A stretch of 64,000 bases of DNA from positions 11,646,922 to 11,710,921 of the forward strand of contig CM074185.1 of NCBI GenBank assembly GCA_037179385.1, in the 5' to 3' direction. The notes below the pieces were generated by a model. That model saw only the letters and a list, made by a program, of their open reading frames with translations. It ran no database searches and had not been told where the DNA came from. This document shows positions 44,932 to 56,246 of this stretch, piece by piece. This stretch comes from Holothuria scabra (taxonomy: Eukaryota > Echinodermata > Holothuroidea > Aspidochirotida > Holothuriidae). The position numbers and the translations under genes are program-made. Numbering within the stretch: the first letter of the stretch is position 1; each line of letters opens with the position of its first letter.

Positions 44932-46587
44932 TTACTCACATAAGAATTTGTTATTCCCAAATGCGTTCCTAAATAGCTCAAAAGAAATTTTCTGACGGGA
45001 CTTGCATTTATACAAATACTGTTCTACTTGTAAAGCAAACTTAAATTTATAAATAAATTCATTAACAGTGGGAATCTCACCTAATAATCGTTTTTGGAAG
45101 ATAAAGTACTTTACATGGAAAATCAAAAAATTGTATGGATGGCTAAGAATTAATTTATACCCAAAAAAGAAATCTTGTTTCGTCAAACAAAATTGTTTAC
45201 CGATCACAGCTTGCTCAGTATCTAAAATAAAATTTGAAATATATTTGCACCCCCAGAACAAGTGGTCTATCGTTTCGTCATTTTCCCCACAGAAAGTACA
45301 CCTTGGGTTTTCCTCCCTGTTAACCTTAGATAAATAATGATTTGTACCTAGAATCCTATGAATAAACCGAAACTGAAAGTACAGTATCTTACTGTCACTA
45401 ATTGACTTATTAGGGATAAGAAAAACATTATTCCATTGTTCCTCCGATAACTCAAAGACGTTTTGCCATTTTGTAATTGCTTTAGGAGGCAAAGAATGTT
45501 GTTGTCTTAAAATAGTATAGATAAAACGAGAAGGGTAAAGTGAACGCTGTAGTCTTAAAAGTAAAGAATCAGTTTCAGGTGGTTGTCTATCTATATTAAA
45601 ACCTCTTTTCCAAGCACTAGGGATGGCATGAATAATTCCGAAGAACATCAAAAAAGAGCAGCGTATATTAAATTGGTTTTGAAATTGGGCAAAAGACAAA
45701 AAATTTTTATCGCCATCAAGTATATCCTTTACATAAGTAACACCATTATCGTACCATTGTTTGTACAGAACTATCTTATTATTTACCTTTTCAATGGAAT
45801 TATTCCAAAGAATTTGCTGCTCAAAGTCACACGATGGAATCTTATAGTTACAAACAGCCCATGCATGACAGATGTCATTGATAAAGTCATTGCCAGTGTT
45901 CACATCTGATTGCTTAAAATTACAATTAAATAGGAAAATACCACCGTACATTTTCAAATAATAATCAAAAAAATTAACCCAATGAGCGTCACTTCTTTCC
46001 CCATACCGTTTAACCCAAGTACACTTCAAACCAAGAATAAAGCTATTCGAATGGGTGACATTTAAACCTCCTTCCCTGATAGGATTAATCATTGTATTGC
46101 GCCGAACTTTGTCTGGCTTACCGCCCCAAATAAACTTGTATAAAGTCGACTCCAAATTCTTAATAAAGTTTAAAGGGGGGTTTGGAAGAACTTGAAATAA
46201 ATATACCAATTGAGATAGGGCAAAGGTTTTTATCAAAGTGATTTTACCTATTGGAGTAAGGTCGCGCTGGGACCACAAATGAAGGATTGATTTTAGGCGG
46301 GATAGCTTCGGCATAAAATTGAGTCGAAAGAGGTTATCATCACCCCTTTTGATAGTGATACCCAACACGGTGATTGGACCAGTGGTCCAGTTAAAGTTAA
46401 AATTATCAAAATAGCGTAGTTTACTACCTTGTAATGGTCCTAGTGGGAATACATTGGTTTTGTCATAATTTACTGTTAAACCTGAACTACTTTGCAGAAG
46501 ACAAAAAATGTTACTGATTTCGGTTAAGTTATTCTCACTTTCATCCAAAAAGAGAGTAGTATCATCAGCATACTGAACCAAACGCAT
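44932..46587 (-). CDS. LINE reverse transcriptase, palm to C-terminus (551 codons)
   Basis: The larger open part of the LINE ORF2, which copies element RNA at the target site. The YADD catalytic box is intact near residue 6. It is followed by the thumb-type region (WSQRDLTPIGKITLIKTFAL, about residue 104), typical of L1/Tx1-group proteins, and a long C-terminal domain with a zinc-binding CTFCGENDETIDHLFWGC at about residues 430-447. The first Met shown is internal; the true protein continues upstream in another frame (46617-47096) across a one-base frameshift. The open length of 551 codons with one frameshift suggests a fairly recent insertion. Confidence 0.9.
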   Translation of the reverse strand: MRLVQYADDTTLFLDESENNLTEISNIFCLLQSSSGLTVNYDKTNVFPLGPLQGSKLRYFDNFNFNWTTGPITVLGITIKRGDDNLFRLNFMPKLSRLKSILHLWSQRDLTPIGKITLIKTFALSQLVYLFQVLPNPPLNFIKNLESTLYKFIWGGKPDKVRRNTMINPIREGGLNVTHSNSFILGLKCTWVKRYGERSDAHWVNFFDYYLKMYGGIFLFNCNFKQSDVNTGNDFINDICHAWAVCNYKIPSCDFEQQILWNNSIEKVNNKIVLYKQWYDNGVTYVKDILDGDKNFLSFAQFQNQFNIRCSFLMFFGIIHAIPSAWKRGFNIDRQPPETDSLLLRLQRSLYPSRFIYTILRQQHSLPPKAITKWQNVFELSEEQWNNVFLIPNKSISDSKILYFQFRFIHRILGTNHYLSKVNREENPRCTFCGENDETIDHLFWGCKYISNFILDTEQAVIGKQFCLTKQDFFFGYKLILSHPYNFLIFHVKYFIFQKRLLGEIPTVNEFIYKFKFALQVEQYLYKCKSRQKISFELFRNAFGNNKFLCE

Positions 46588-46616
46588 TTCGTAACCATCA
46601 ATTCGAATGCCTCGTA

Positions 46617-47096
46617 TTACATTACTATTTCTAATTTTAAGGCAAATACCTCAGCACATAAAATAAAGATGTAAGGACTTAACGGGCAACCCTGTCTAAC
46701 CCCCCTTCTAATTGGAAAATATTGAGAAGTAAAGCCATTATTACTCACACAAGCAGTTGAACTGACATATAAAATTCGCACCCAACGTATGAAATTTTCA
46801 TTGAAGTTGAAAAAAGTAAGAACCTTGAATATGAAATCCCACTCTACTTTATCAAAGGCCTTTTCAAAGTCAACAAAGACCATAAAACCTGGAATAGACA
46901 TTGCATCGGTATAATTTATCATATCTAAAATACACCGGATATTTTCCCCGATAAATCGACCTTTGATAAACCCAGTCTGATTAGGATCGATAAGTTTGTT
47001 AATAAAACGCTTTACCCTGGAGGCCAGGGCTTTGGAACAAATTTTATAATCTATATTTAAAAGACTTATGGGCCGATAATTTTTAACGAAGGTGAT
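46617..47096 (-). pseudogene. LINE reverse transcriptase, fingers/palm part
   Basis: Open from the 5' truncation point. In order: KNYRPISLLN, a GFIKGR block, FVDFEKAFDKVEW (first catalytic Asp region), and RRGVRQGCPLSPYIFIL. The frame shifts at a four-A run (plus-strand T at 46635-46638), just upstream of the YADD segment: one additional base there would join it in phase to the 44932-46587 frame. The upstream endonuclease is absent because of 5' truncation. Confidence 0.88.
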
Positions 47097-47104
47097 TGTG
47101 ATTG

Positions 47105-48051
47105 TTTATTTATTCATGACATATACTTTCAGTCAATCGGAAACCTATCCAATGAAAGTAAATGTCTGTCCTAAGTTGAAGACTTGCAACTCACGCCACT
47201 CGTGTTCTAGAACTCTCAGACGAAACATGTGGTCATGTTGCCTTATAAGAGTGTGTACTCCCATTACTTTTTATGACCGGACAAGATAACTGGACAATTT
47301 CGTTCACCAATCATTTGTAAAATTTTTAACCTGAGAGATGAGACAATCACGGGAATTATCATGGACTAATTGATTCCCTTGTAATTTCTCAAACTCATCT
47401 GGAGTTCACCAAAAGGAGTGGTTGACGTCTCACTTCTTTAAGTGATGGATGATCAAGCAGATTTGACTTTTCAACTTGGGGAAGAAGGTTTAAAAACACT
47501 TTTGGCAAGAATTATTGGAACCCAGTAGAAAATTTACCTTTTTACCTCAGCGGTATTTTGTTGCAGAAAATCGTAGTTTGCTCGAAGAACAAATTTTGCA
47601 AATACACAAAGCTGACACTGTTTTCAGTCTGTTTCAGTAGTTAGATTCCCTTACTTTTTAACTAATAAAATGTAGAAAAACTATTGAATAAGGAATTGCC
47701 AAACTATTCTTCGTTAATTGGTATGATTTGTTGAAGCAACGTATGGCGCATAATTTAGTGTAAAAAAACCGTTAAGGTGTCATTTTGTATTCAAAAATGG
47801 CTTTTGGCCCTTGAAAGTTTCACTCGATGTGAGTGTGATTACGAATAAAACAATCTCTGGTATCCATAAAGGATATCTCTTTCAAGGGTTGAAGTCGACA
47901 TTAACAACAGTTTCCAATTTTCCATGGATGTTATACATTTAATCATGTGAATGCACTTGAGGGTGCGTTCCGCGTATGATATTTTCAACACAATCGTTTT
48001 AAACATATTGCGATCTATGTAATTTCTTCTGCATATAAACATTTATTATAA
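47105..48051. other. No recognised gene
   Basis: Unique-looking sequence between the LINE and MITE-C copy 2. Confidence 0.4.
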
Positions 48052-48217
48052 GGAAATTCCGGTAGATGCGCACTGTTTAAGAAGGTGTTCCTTGATTGGT
48101 TGTTGCCATTGTATTGTATCTATTCTTTGTTAGGCTTTGGGATTACGTTAAGGATCAGGCTATCGTTAGCCAGTAAGGAAATTTCTTGTTAAACAGTACG
48201 CATCGCCCCGGAAATTC
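48052..48217. mobile_element. MITE-C copy 2
   Basis: Longer ends than copy 1: GGAAATTCCGGTAGATGCGC on the left faces GTACGCATCGCCCCGGAAAT on the right as an imperfect inverted repeat. The core TTGATTGGTTGTTGCCATTG is shared with 17610-17630. The two copies share the block CACTGTTTAA. Confidence 0.75.
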
Positions 48218-50252
48218 TCGTGACACAGTACCAAAAGTAGGCCTATATGTAAAACTTTGCAGGACTTCTTGTTTTTTTCTCTTTTTGTTTTGTAGTACTG
48301 TTTTAAAGTACTTTCATACCAAACTGCCAAAGCCAGAGTCGACATCTGCTGCAGTTTGAACTTAATATTTCGAAAGGAATAGGTTGATTCCCTTTCCAGA
48401 ATTTTGTCCCTTTTCTTTCTGGCATGAAAGGGTTGGCGTACCACCCTAAAAAAGGAAACAGTTTTTTGCTTTGGTGTTGACGCATCTTTACAGCATTTTG
48501 CGTTTAGAAATTATCCGTTATTTGATTACTTATTTCAATCATAGCAGTACATTCCGAAAGGATCATTTGTTATGACATGCAAGTACAATATTTGAGAATC
48601 TCTTTGTTTTGTTTATAAATTTTACAAATGCAAAAAAATATATAAACTTAAAATACCCAACCCAGGCTAAAACAAATCTTTCTCAAGGTTTCATGGTTGT
48701 TTATTTCGAAGTCAAATTTGAAGAAGCGCATACAATTTTTGCATCATATCTTCACGTAAAACCTGACATTTTGAGTCTTGAATGCGAATTCCTCTTTCAA
48801 AGATTTTTCCAACGTAACCGTTACACTTAATTATTGATTTTAGAAGACTTAATTCCAAGGTTGTACCTTTTCGTGATACTACAGCTGTTTGTAAGACGAA
48901 TATATATATATAGACCATGTATTTATGCTGTAAAAGCAAACAAAACCCTACTTAAAGTTTTTTTACAAATCAATTCGATCGTCAGGGGATCTCGGTTAAA
49001 AATGAACACAAGCCTTCACCGTTCTGGATTTTTAACCATTGCCCGCTTGAGTAACTTTCTTGCGTGTGTGGTGATGGCGGCATTGTGATAGAATCTTCGG
49101 TCTTTTGTTCAAGCGGTTGGGGGAACGGTGATCGACTATAGCAAGTTTTTAAGCTTGACAAAGGTCCCTTAAGAGGAGCGGCCAGGCTTTTACAATTCGT
49201 TGGCACATATTAGCACAGTCAAACACACATAGAACTCCATCTGGCTTTTGTAACCTTTGTCGACGACGACGACGATGATGATAACGATAACGGTGATGTT
49301 AATTAAGGTAAGGTTAGATGGAGTTTCACTACCCAATTTCCAATCGATTGGGTCAAGAGCCGGCCACGGCCTTTTTTCCTTGGTGATGATATAGACCGTG
49401 GGCCAACGCCGATTTTTCTGCACTTTCGTGCAACAGAATCCGGCACAACACAATTCGCACACAGTTGGGTGCTAAAATATTTATAGATCCATGGTTCATT
49501 GATCCACACGTGCGAAACTGGTATTTTGGTGAGAAAAGAGCGAAAATAAGGCAAATTTTAACACAATTTTTTACGAAATTCAACCAATCAGTGATGAGAT
49601 TAGTAAGAGGAAAATGAGAATTGACGACTTTCAGCCAATCAGATTGCTCGTTACATCAGGTACGAACACTGAGTTCCATATGCATATTCGGCGCGTCACT
49701 AACACTAGCACTATGGTGACTTACATGACTACGGACCCAGGTCATCAGGAGTTGCCTGATTTCTGCTCGATGCATGTAATTCCGTTAACAAAGAGCAAAC
49801 TTATCAGGTTCAGGGAAAGCACTTGGGACAGATTTTCAGCATCCGCTGTCGAGTGGCAGATATTCGAGTCAAAAGTAAGAGAGGCAGCCTACAAAACACT
49901 CCAGAAAGTAGCCTAGGCTTAACGTTAGACCTAACGTTACCGTTACTTAGCCTAGGCGTAGGCTTGAAATGGAATTCTACCACTCCCCAAAGGAACCGAC
50001 GTTGGGCTGAACCTTGGATATCACAAAGAGTGCTACAAGAGGTTCTGTGATTCCCCAAAAGTAATTAGGAAGGAAGAGGCCCTTGCAAGATCTTTTGCGA
50101 ATCAGGGTGAGCCACCAACTACAAATTACGATAATAATATATTTAAGCCCTAGCCTAGGGCCTTGCAGTGATGGACTCATGATTAGCTATCCCAGTAACG
50201 TTACTGCCTAGCCTAGCCTATACTGCTTGCAATTTACTCATTGACGGGCCTA
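48218..50252. other. No recognised gene; small (GAC)n/(GAT)n repeat
   Basis: GTCGACGACGACGACGATGA and related triplets lie at about 49258-49300. A 100-codon plus frame at 49614-49916 has no domain I recognise. TAACGTTA words are frequent at 49915-50210. A long tract of overlapping frames on both strands at 48960-49583 looks like chance. Confidence 0.4.
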
Positions 50253-50496
50253 CAATCTTGGACAAAACTAGATGGAACACCCCCGCTCCGCCGTGCAATG
50301 TTAAAGATAATTAAGCCAATTCGGGACGCACCATTTTCTTTGGGACCCAACATTGTACGGTGGGACGAGGGTTTCGTAAATCGCTATTTTCTGCAGGACA
50401 CAACTTTTCAAAGGGGAATAGAGGTCTTAGAAAGAGTACTTAGCACCATAAACAACACAATGACGTGAGGTGTTCCAACAGTTTTGTCCAAGATTG
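50253..50496. mobile_element. Tc1/mariner-type MITE (244 bp)
   Basis: Perfect inverted repeat CAATCTTGGACAAAACT at 50253-50269 and 50480-50496, imperfectly extending to about 26 bp (TGGAAC), with TA at 50251-50252 and 50497-50498. The small size and absence of transposase make it non-autonomous. A 75-codon frame across it is incidental. Confidence 0.85.
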
Positions 50497-50851
50497 TAGC
50501 CTAGCTATCCTAGTCCTAACATTAGAAGTGTAACTTACTCAGTTACTCCTACATGAATAGTAATGTTGGCGGTGAGCCTATCCATATCTAGCCTTGAACT
50601 TGAGTGAATCGCTGCATCCAGTCTTGGAACATGAAGTTATTAGGAGACTTCTGCCTAACGTTAGACCTAGAGGCAATTAAGGTAACTTCAGCAATCACTT
50701 TTTAAACAGCTGTACACCTAATCACAGTATTTTTATGAGTGAATTGCCTATACTGCATCCAAATGTTGGATCTTATTGCATCTTAATATTCCTTTTTCCT
50801 GTGTGTAGCCTAGGCTGCTAGGCATTGTCAAAATTTCATTACTTTAAAAAT
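50497..50851. other. Possible exon-like relic; otherwise nothing
   Basis: GTCTTGGAACATGAAG at about 50622 and GGCAATTAAGGTAACTTC at about 50670 resemble the 3' part of the exon-like unit at 51503-51560. Confidence 0.3.
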
Positions 50852-51118
50852 TTAAAGGGCAGGAGCAGTCACCCAAACTTGAACTTGAAGCAGTGTTCTG
50901 TAGTAGACTGTCCAGTTTCGTGATTGGCTGTTAAGGGTCATGTGACAATATTTTAACTCCTCAAATGTGAAATTAACTTGAAGTTACTGCTTGGTTTACC
51001 TTTCATATAGTATATTGAAGTAATAAAATATTATGGAAGATTTTTTGAACAGAAATGAGACGAGAATTGTGATATTTAGCTGTTGCTTCAAAATAAGTTC
51101 TCTGCTCTTGACCTTTAA
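50852..51118. mobile_element. MITE-D copy 2 (TTAA-flanked)
   Basis: TTAA lies at 50852 and 51115. The ends are TTAAAGGGCAGGAGCAGT and, on the other strand, TTAAAGGTCAAGAGCAG. The interior aligns with copy 1 (CTGCTTGGTTTAC, GTAATAAAATATTATGGAAG, TTTAGCTGTTGCTTCAAAAT). Confidence 0.75.
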
Positions 51119-52523
51119 GGCTGAAAAACTTTTCAGATACATCCATCATTGTGGTGATGGATAGGATGCTATAACTGTGTTAAAAACTGATATAAAGATT
51201 AAAGTTAGTAGTTCAACAATTATAGCCATAGACTAGTACTTTAGTAGCTAGGCGTGTTAAGCTTACATCAGAATTTAGCAAGGAAAGCTAAATTACAATT
51301 AAGCTGCCTGCTGCATAGTTTGAAAACTCCTTGAAAAGGAACTGAAATAACAGTTGCATTTATTTATTGAAGCTATTATTCTTTCAGGTGGCTTTATTCC
51401 ACTGATGAGAGGTCAGACAAAATCATTTCTTGCTGCATTTTGTGATCTGACAGGGGTGGAACAGACTGCCTCATATATGCACATGTTGACAACGACTAAA
51501 GGATCCAGTCTTGGAATATGATGGTGTTGGGATGCCTGCATATGTAATTAAGGTAACTCCCACGTTTGTTTTTATTCTATCTGAAACTGTAATCCCAGTG
51601 TTATTTTTGAATGATATATGTTGCACCCACATGTTGAATCTTGCTCTTAAGATGGCCTGTCAACTTCAATGTGGGATGCTTCGAATTGATGAATTTTATA
51701 TTTTTTTGCCGGATTCCAAGAGTTGTACTGCAGTAAAGAAAATGAGTACTCTTAGTAGCTAATCTACATGGTGATACATATTATATGATGATATTTCATG
51801 AATGGCGCGAGAGAGGATGAGGGAGGGAGAAATAGGTTTGTATTAGTGAAAAATTTGTGGCTGATTTCACATTTAAGGTTTAAAAAAAGTCAGGGAAAAA
51901 ATACACTTGATTTCCTTCCTTTCTAAATTACACAGCTTGATGATTGGCAGGCTGTATAATACCCCATGCACAGAAATTTAATCCAGGCCAAGAAACCCTA
52001 GCCACAGCGTGCAGAGTATGCAGAGGGGGTTTCAATTACAATCCTGCCCAAAGTACCGTGTAATTTTTTTTTTCAATTTAAGCGAAATAGAAACTCGGTG
52101 AAGTGATAACAATAGATCTTCAACAGTGGGTTTGGAAACTTGATACATTCCTCACTTGAACAATAGAAAAGTGAGGTTAGAAATTCAACTATTTTACCTT
52201 GATCAAAACTGCATGGCTCATTGTGGTGAGGGATAGACTGCTACCACTGCTCTAATAACAGGGAATAATTTAGTGTTCCAAATTTGTATAGCAATTTTAA
52301 GCTTTTGGGGCTTCTCTTCCACAAAGTCATTAAAATCCCTAGTGCTGTGTGTACAAAATCTGCCATACAATTTTGTATTTGTGTAGCAATTTGTCCATTT
52401 TGTGTAGCAAATTGCGATGCGATACCAGATAAATTATTCCCTGTTAAATAACAGATAAAGTTAAAACACTCCATAAAAAAATCTATCAGTTGAATTTATT
52501 CATCATAACAATTGTTTTTTCAG
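51119..52523. other. Exon-like diverged repeats, unit 1 and intervening sequence
   Basis: A unit at 51388-51552 begins after TATTATTCTTTCAG and ends at AATTAAG|GTAACT, so it has acceptor- and donor-like borders. It contains TTATTCCACTGATGAGAGGT and CTGCATTTTGTGATCTGACA, repeated in diverged form at 52524-52690. ATCATTGTGGTGATGGATAG at 51147 has a partner near 52217. A continuous reading frame is not preserved across the whole unit. Confidence 0.35.
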
Positions 52524-52692
52524 GTGCTTTCATTCCACTGAGCACTGAGAGGCCAGAGAACACCGATGCTGCATTTTGTGATCTTGCAGCAGGTTTCATT
52601 ATGTGGACTGCCTCCATTCCATCTGACAAGGTCACTGTTGTAAGGATACCAGTTTTGATGGACTGCTCGTGTTTGCTGACCTCTATTTGTTA
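52524..52692 (+). other. Exon-like diverged repeat, unit 2
   Basis: Begins after AATTGTTTTTTCAG and carries CATTCCACTGAGCACTGAGA and GCTGCATTTTGTGATCTTGC, matching unit 1 block for block. One frame is open for 67 codons to a stop at 52690-52692 and gives a peptide (FIPLSTERPENTDAAFCDLA) similar to that of unit 1 (FIPLMRGQTKSFLAAFCDLT). Similarity at peptide level with acceptors in the same place suggests duplicated exons of an unrecognised gene, or copies of a repeat that includes a splice-like site. Confidence 0.35.
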
Positions 52693-53295
52693 ACTTAAAG
52701 TTGGAACTTGAAAGAAGTTCTCTACCATCTCAAGGAGTAAGATTAATTCTTCCAGTCAGAGTGACACCCAATCCTACTTCCAGTTCTTTCTCTCAAAATA
52801 CTGAAATCCCTGAGACAAGTCGCTTTTTGACAAACACCGGACCAATTTGGACATAAGAAATGAGCGGCTTATCATGAAATTATTAAACACCAAGGTAGCA
52901 CAACATTTGAACAGCATCTGAAAAATTCATTCCACCTACAACAGTACTCTCATCCGTGCAATTAATTTCATATCTCTAAATTGCAATGAAAACAAACTAA
53001 GTTGTTTTTTACCATAGCAAGTCTTATAACTCCAGAAACCACTGTCCAAAGACATATGCATATGCTTATTTGAAAATATCTGCCAGATATTACACTACCT
53101 GTTTCTTACTTTTCAATTTGTACTTGTGCAATGTTGTCTGTTTAATGTTTTTTCCATTTTTATGTTTTCGGTTTTTATGCGAGCACTCAGTTAGCCCAGT
53201 GGGGTTCGATGAAGTTGATCTTATATTGTATTATCTAAAGACTGTTTGAAGATAAAACCATAAGAGACTTGGTAAACTTAAGCAAAACCTTTCAG

Positions 53296-53509
53296 ATCTA
53301 CAACATGTATAAAACAAAAGCATGGCAAGTCAATCTACTTTCGAGGTGGACATGTTACCAGTGCACTTGTTAGGCTTTATCAAGGCTTACAGTCACACCT
53401 GGCAGTTGCAACAGAGATGGCTATGGATGGATTACCAGGACCGATGTTCAGCCTCCAAGTGCATGAGGCTCTGACATACATCATTGATCACTCTGTGTTT
53501 GTGAAATGA
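53296..53509 (+). CDS. Candidate terminal coding exon (about 70 codons)
   Basis: After an acceptor-like CTTTCAG at 53289-53295 a frame stays open to TGA at 53507-53509. The peptide (SIYFRGGHVTSALVRLYQGL then LPGPMFSLQVHEALTYIIDH) has a balanced, helical, protein-like composition. No family recognised. The polypyrimidine tract is weak. It may belong with the exon-like units at 51388 and 52524, giving a small multi-exon gene, but that link is inference. Confidence 0.3.
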
Positions 53510-55120
53510 GGTGATTTCGTCATTCGAAGAGAATACAAATTGCTGCCTTCTCTTGTCATAAAATTTCAAATCGTATGAAACTAGATGGTAGTGCAATACT
53601 CTGACCACAGAAAATCTATTTTTTGGAAAAATTTTAAATCTCAGTTGGATGGCACACCAGGTATGTTGTCATCTTACTGCAGAAGCAGGCCTATACAGAT
53701 GGCTCTCTTCTACAAAGAAATATATAATTAAATGTTCAAATGATCCACTCTGCCCCGGTGATCCACTATGCCCCACTCACCCCTGAGTCTTATGTTGAAG
53801 TGAAATGAAACATCTGGGGTATGCGCTTCATTCCGGAAGTAGTCAAATTAACTGAATAAGGAATGTGATCCAGTGTGCACTGTGTAACTTTTAGTAGGGT
53901 TCAGTGGATATAACTCTTTTTAATTAACCAATAACTACAAAATGAAAGAATACTTTTCATACAAAGAGAAGTTTCGCTAATCTTTGGTACACGTACACTA
54001 CATCTATCAAATGTAAAGTAAGAATGATATGTGCATGTCCATTAAAGGTTATGCTCAATTCGAAAAAATCTGATCAACTGTGCCCCACTCTCTCTTATAA
54101 ATCATTTCTACCCTTTATATTTTTTTAGTAAGTGGATATAAATAAACTGGTGGATGCAAACCATTGAAAATTTTTTTGCATGTCATTGTTTTGATGTTGA
54201 TGAGTTGAGTCAGAGATTCCTACCCATTATTCCCGCTAAGGGTTTGATATTCCCAGGGTCTAACTCTAACTCCATAAGCTAGCCGAGCCTAAGCCATACA
54301 TCAAACCCTGGGAATATTGAAGCTTGGACACATAGACATTTCTAGGAACCAGAAGTATAGCCAAGGGGCTGGTAGAAGTTCTGAGAGTTGAACCCCCTAT
54401 GATCCACGCTTGAAAAGCAAAAAAGGCAAAAAAGTGATGCGTGTAGACTTATTACATTTGAGGCACAAATATTTCGCGTCTGGAGACCTAAAATACTATT
54501 TGTCCTCCAGAGAGGAGGAGAACACCTCTCCCCATGCACCCCTTGTCACACTTCAAAACGCCCGGAGCATATGGCATCAGCTCACACCTGCTGGGAACAT
54601 GTCTAAACCTGGGAATCATCTCGAAATCATGGCCAATTGTTTAATATGAAGAGGGGGAAAATCGAACCAGCTGCCTGGTAACATTGAATCCCGAGGACAT
54701 CGGGAAGACTCATAAGGGGGGGGGGGGTATAAATTATTTAAATGAACTGGAATCTGGATCCATTCGGCGATATATGTCTCACTTATAAAAGAAATCATTA
54801 TGATGGCCGATATATAAGTTTCACTTATAAAAGAAATCATTATTAAGTCCGGGACAGGTTCTTTTAAATGCGAGAAGGGCACTTGTGCAACAGGGAGTAT
54901 GTAATAAAACAGCACAAATTCTCAGCTATTAATAATATGACACATGATTTTCAACGGCCCACAAATTTCCAGCGAACCGGATTCGTGCGTGTGGATCGAT
55001 GGTTTCTGATGAAGAAGGGTCTGTACTATAACCCTAATGTGTTTTTGGGTTGTGCCAGATTGTGTTGCACGAAAGTCAATTTTTAGGCCTTATATTCCCC
55101 TTTGGCCCACGGCCTAATAG
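53510..55120. other. No recognised gene; short tandem and simple repeats
   Basis: An 18-bp unit TGATCCACTCTGCCCCGG is followed by a near copy at 53740-53775. An imperfect tandem duplication of about 40 bp (CACTTATAAAAGAAATCATT twice) lies at 54764-54846. A 12-base G run is near 54717-54728. ATATTCCCAGGGT recurs inverted near 54250 and 54311. AGTATAGCCAAGGGGCTGG at 54353 is a decayed hAT-like end. Confidence 0.45.
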
Positions 55121-55175
55121 TGGTGGTGATGTTGATGATGAGGTGGTGATGATGAAGTTGATTGTGGTGTTGAAG
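55121..55175. repeat. GGT/GAT triplet-rich repeat
   Basis: Irregular GGTGATGTTGATGATGAGG-type triplets over about 55 bp. Confidence 0.8.
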
Positions 55176-55216
55176 CACCAGACCCAACATATTTCTTGAA
55201 TTACGTATTATTATTA

Positions 55217-55253
55217 TTGCATTGGCACCTATTTAAAATAGGTGCCAATGCAA
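55217..55253. repeat. 37-nt perfect palindrome
   Basis: TTGCATTGGCACCTATTT (55217-55234), one A, then its exact complement AAATAGGTGCCAATGCAA (55236-55253). It would extrude as a hairpin with an 18-bp stem and essentially no loop. It is flanked by ATT triplets. No TIR-type target duplication is seen. Confidence 0.95.
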
Positions 55254-55992
55254 ATTGACTGGTATTAGTAATACCGACTTATAGGCTGTTGGAAAGACCT
55301 TCTTAAAAGAATAGTCCAAAAGCGAATGAAAACTGTTTCAGAATGTTGAAAACATTGTGAAATAACGTTCTCCAGCCGCATTAGGTTCAAAATGGTTTGA
55401 CCTCGGAGAAAACTAAAAACTTTGAGTTTTGAGTTGGTCGATGAGGCCATTACCTCATGGATTCACTTTCACTGAGTGATACATTCTGGCCAGATTGGCA
55501 ATTACGCATACCACTGAGTGCGATTGTGCGTACGGAACGATAGGCTAGGCCTATGCTTAACAATAATTTTAGCCTTTATGTGGTATTGCTGTCGTACAAA
55601 TATAGCATATTTTTAATGTTGCTTTTGCACTTTCATGAGCCGAATGCCTAGCGGCACAACCAGCTTATATTGGATAGGGTGCATTTTCGTAAACGGAGGT
55701 AGTTGAAACAGCGTATACTTCTAGTTTTAGTATCATCTTACTAGTGTATAGGACCTAAGTAAGGTCTACCCCCACATACGGTCGCGTTCGAAGCAACTCA
55801 CAAAAGTGATCCCCACAAACAACACGTCTATTGCCTTACTTTTTCTGTGCCGAACAAATTGAAATTATGCCCTGTATCTTGCTGGTTCCTTATTAAGACA
55901 CAGTAATTAACTCCTTTCAGACGAATTTTAAGGGTTGTTTGAACAGACGTAACTCAGAACTTGGTGCGCTTGGCACATACGACTTACAGCTA
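55254..55992. other. No recognised gene
   Basis: Unique-looking sequence; a 61-codon minus frame at 55265-55450 has no motif. Confidence 0.4.
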
Positions 55993-56190
55993 GGGAGAGG
56001 ACGTCACCTTACTTCATTTTCTATTTTGGGCACATTGCGCACCGAAAGTTTTTATCCGTGACTTTTAGTCGCGGTTGAGCTGCATGCACAGCGCCACTTT
56101 CCCATAGCAGAGAATGATTTACAATCAATGGATCTACACTTGCCCAGCTGAATTCATATTAGAATATGACGTAAGGTGACGTCCTCTCCC
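55993..56190. mobile_element. TA-flanked MITE with perfect 20-bp ends (198 bp)
   Basis: GGGAGAGGACGTCACCTTAC at 55993-56012 is repeated in perfect inversion at 56171-56190, each flanked outward by TA (55991-55992, 56191-56192). Identical ends suggest relatively recent insertion. The termini contain a CRE-like GACGTCAC. No coding capacity; Tc1/mariner-type mobilisation is inferred from TA. Confidence 0.9.
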
Positions 56191-56246
56191 TAGTCCCATG
56201 TGGAACCAAGACAGGCCAATGCTAATGCAGCACACACACGGACTGC

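Larger units (their letters stand above)
44419..47096 (-). mobile_element. 5'-truncated L1/Tx1-like LINE with target duplication
   Basis: The 3' end on the minus strand is a 17-base A run (plus-strand T at 44419-44435), followed upstream by about 500 bp of AT-rich 3' UTR and then reverse-transcriptase coding sequence from 44932. It stops abruptly at about 47096, inside the reverse-transcriptase domain. TGTGATTG, extendable through the following T bases, flanks both sides (44411-44418, 47097-47104). Tail, truncation and duplication together show target-primed reverse transcription. Endonuclease and ORF1 are missing. Confidence 0.92.
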
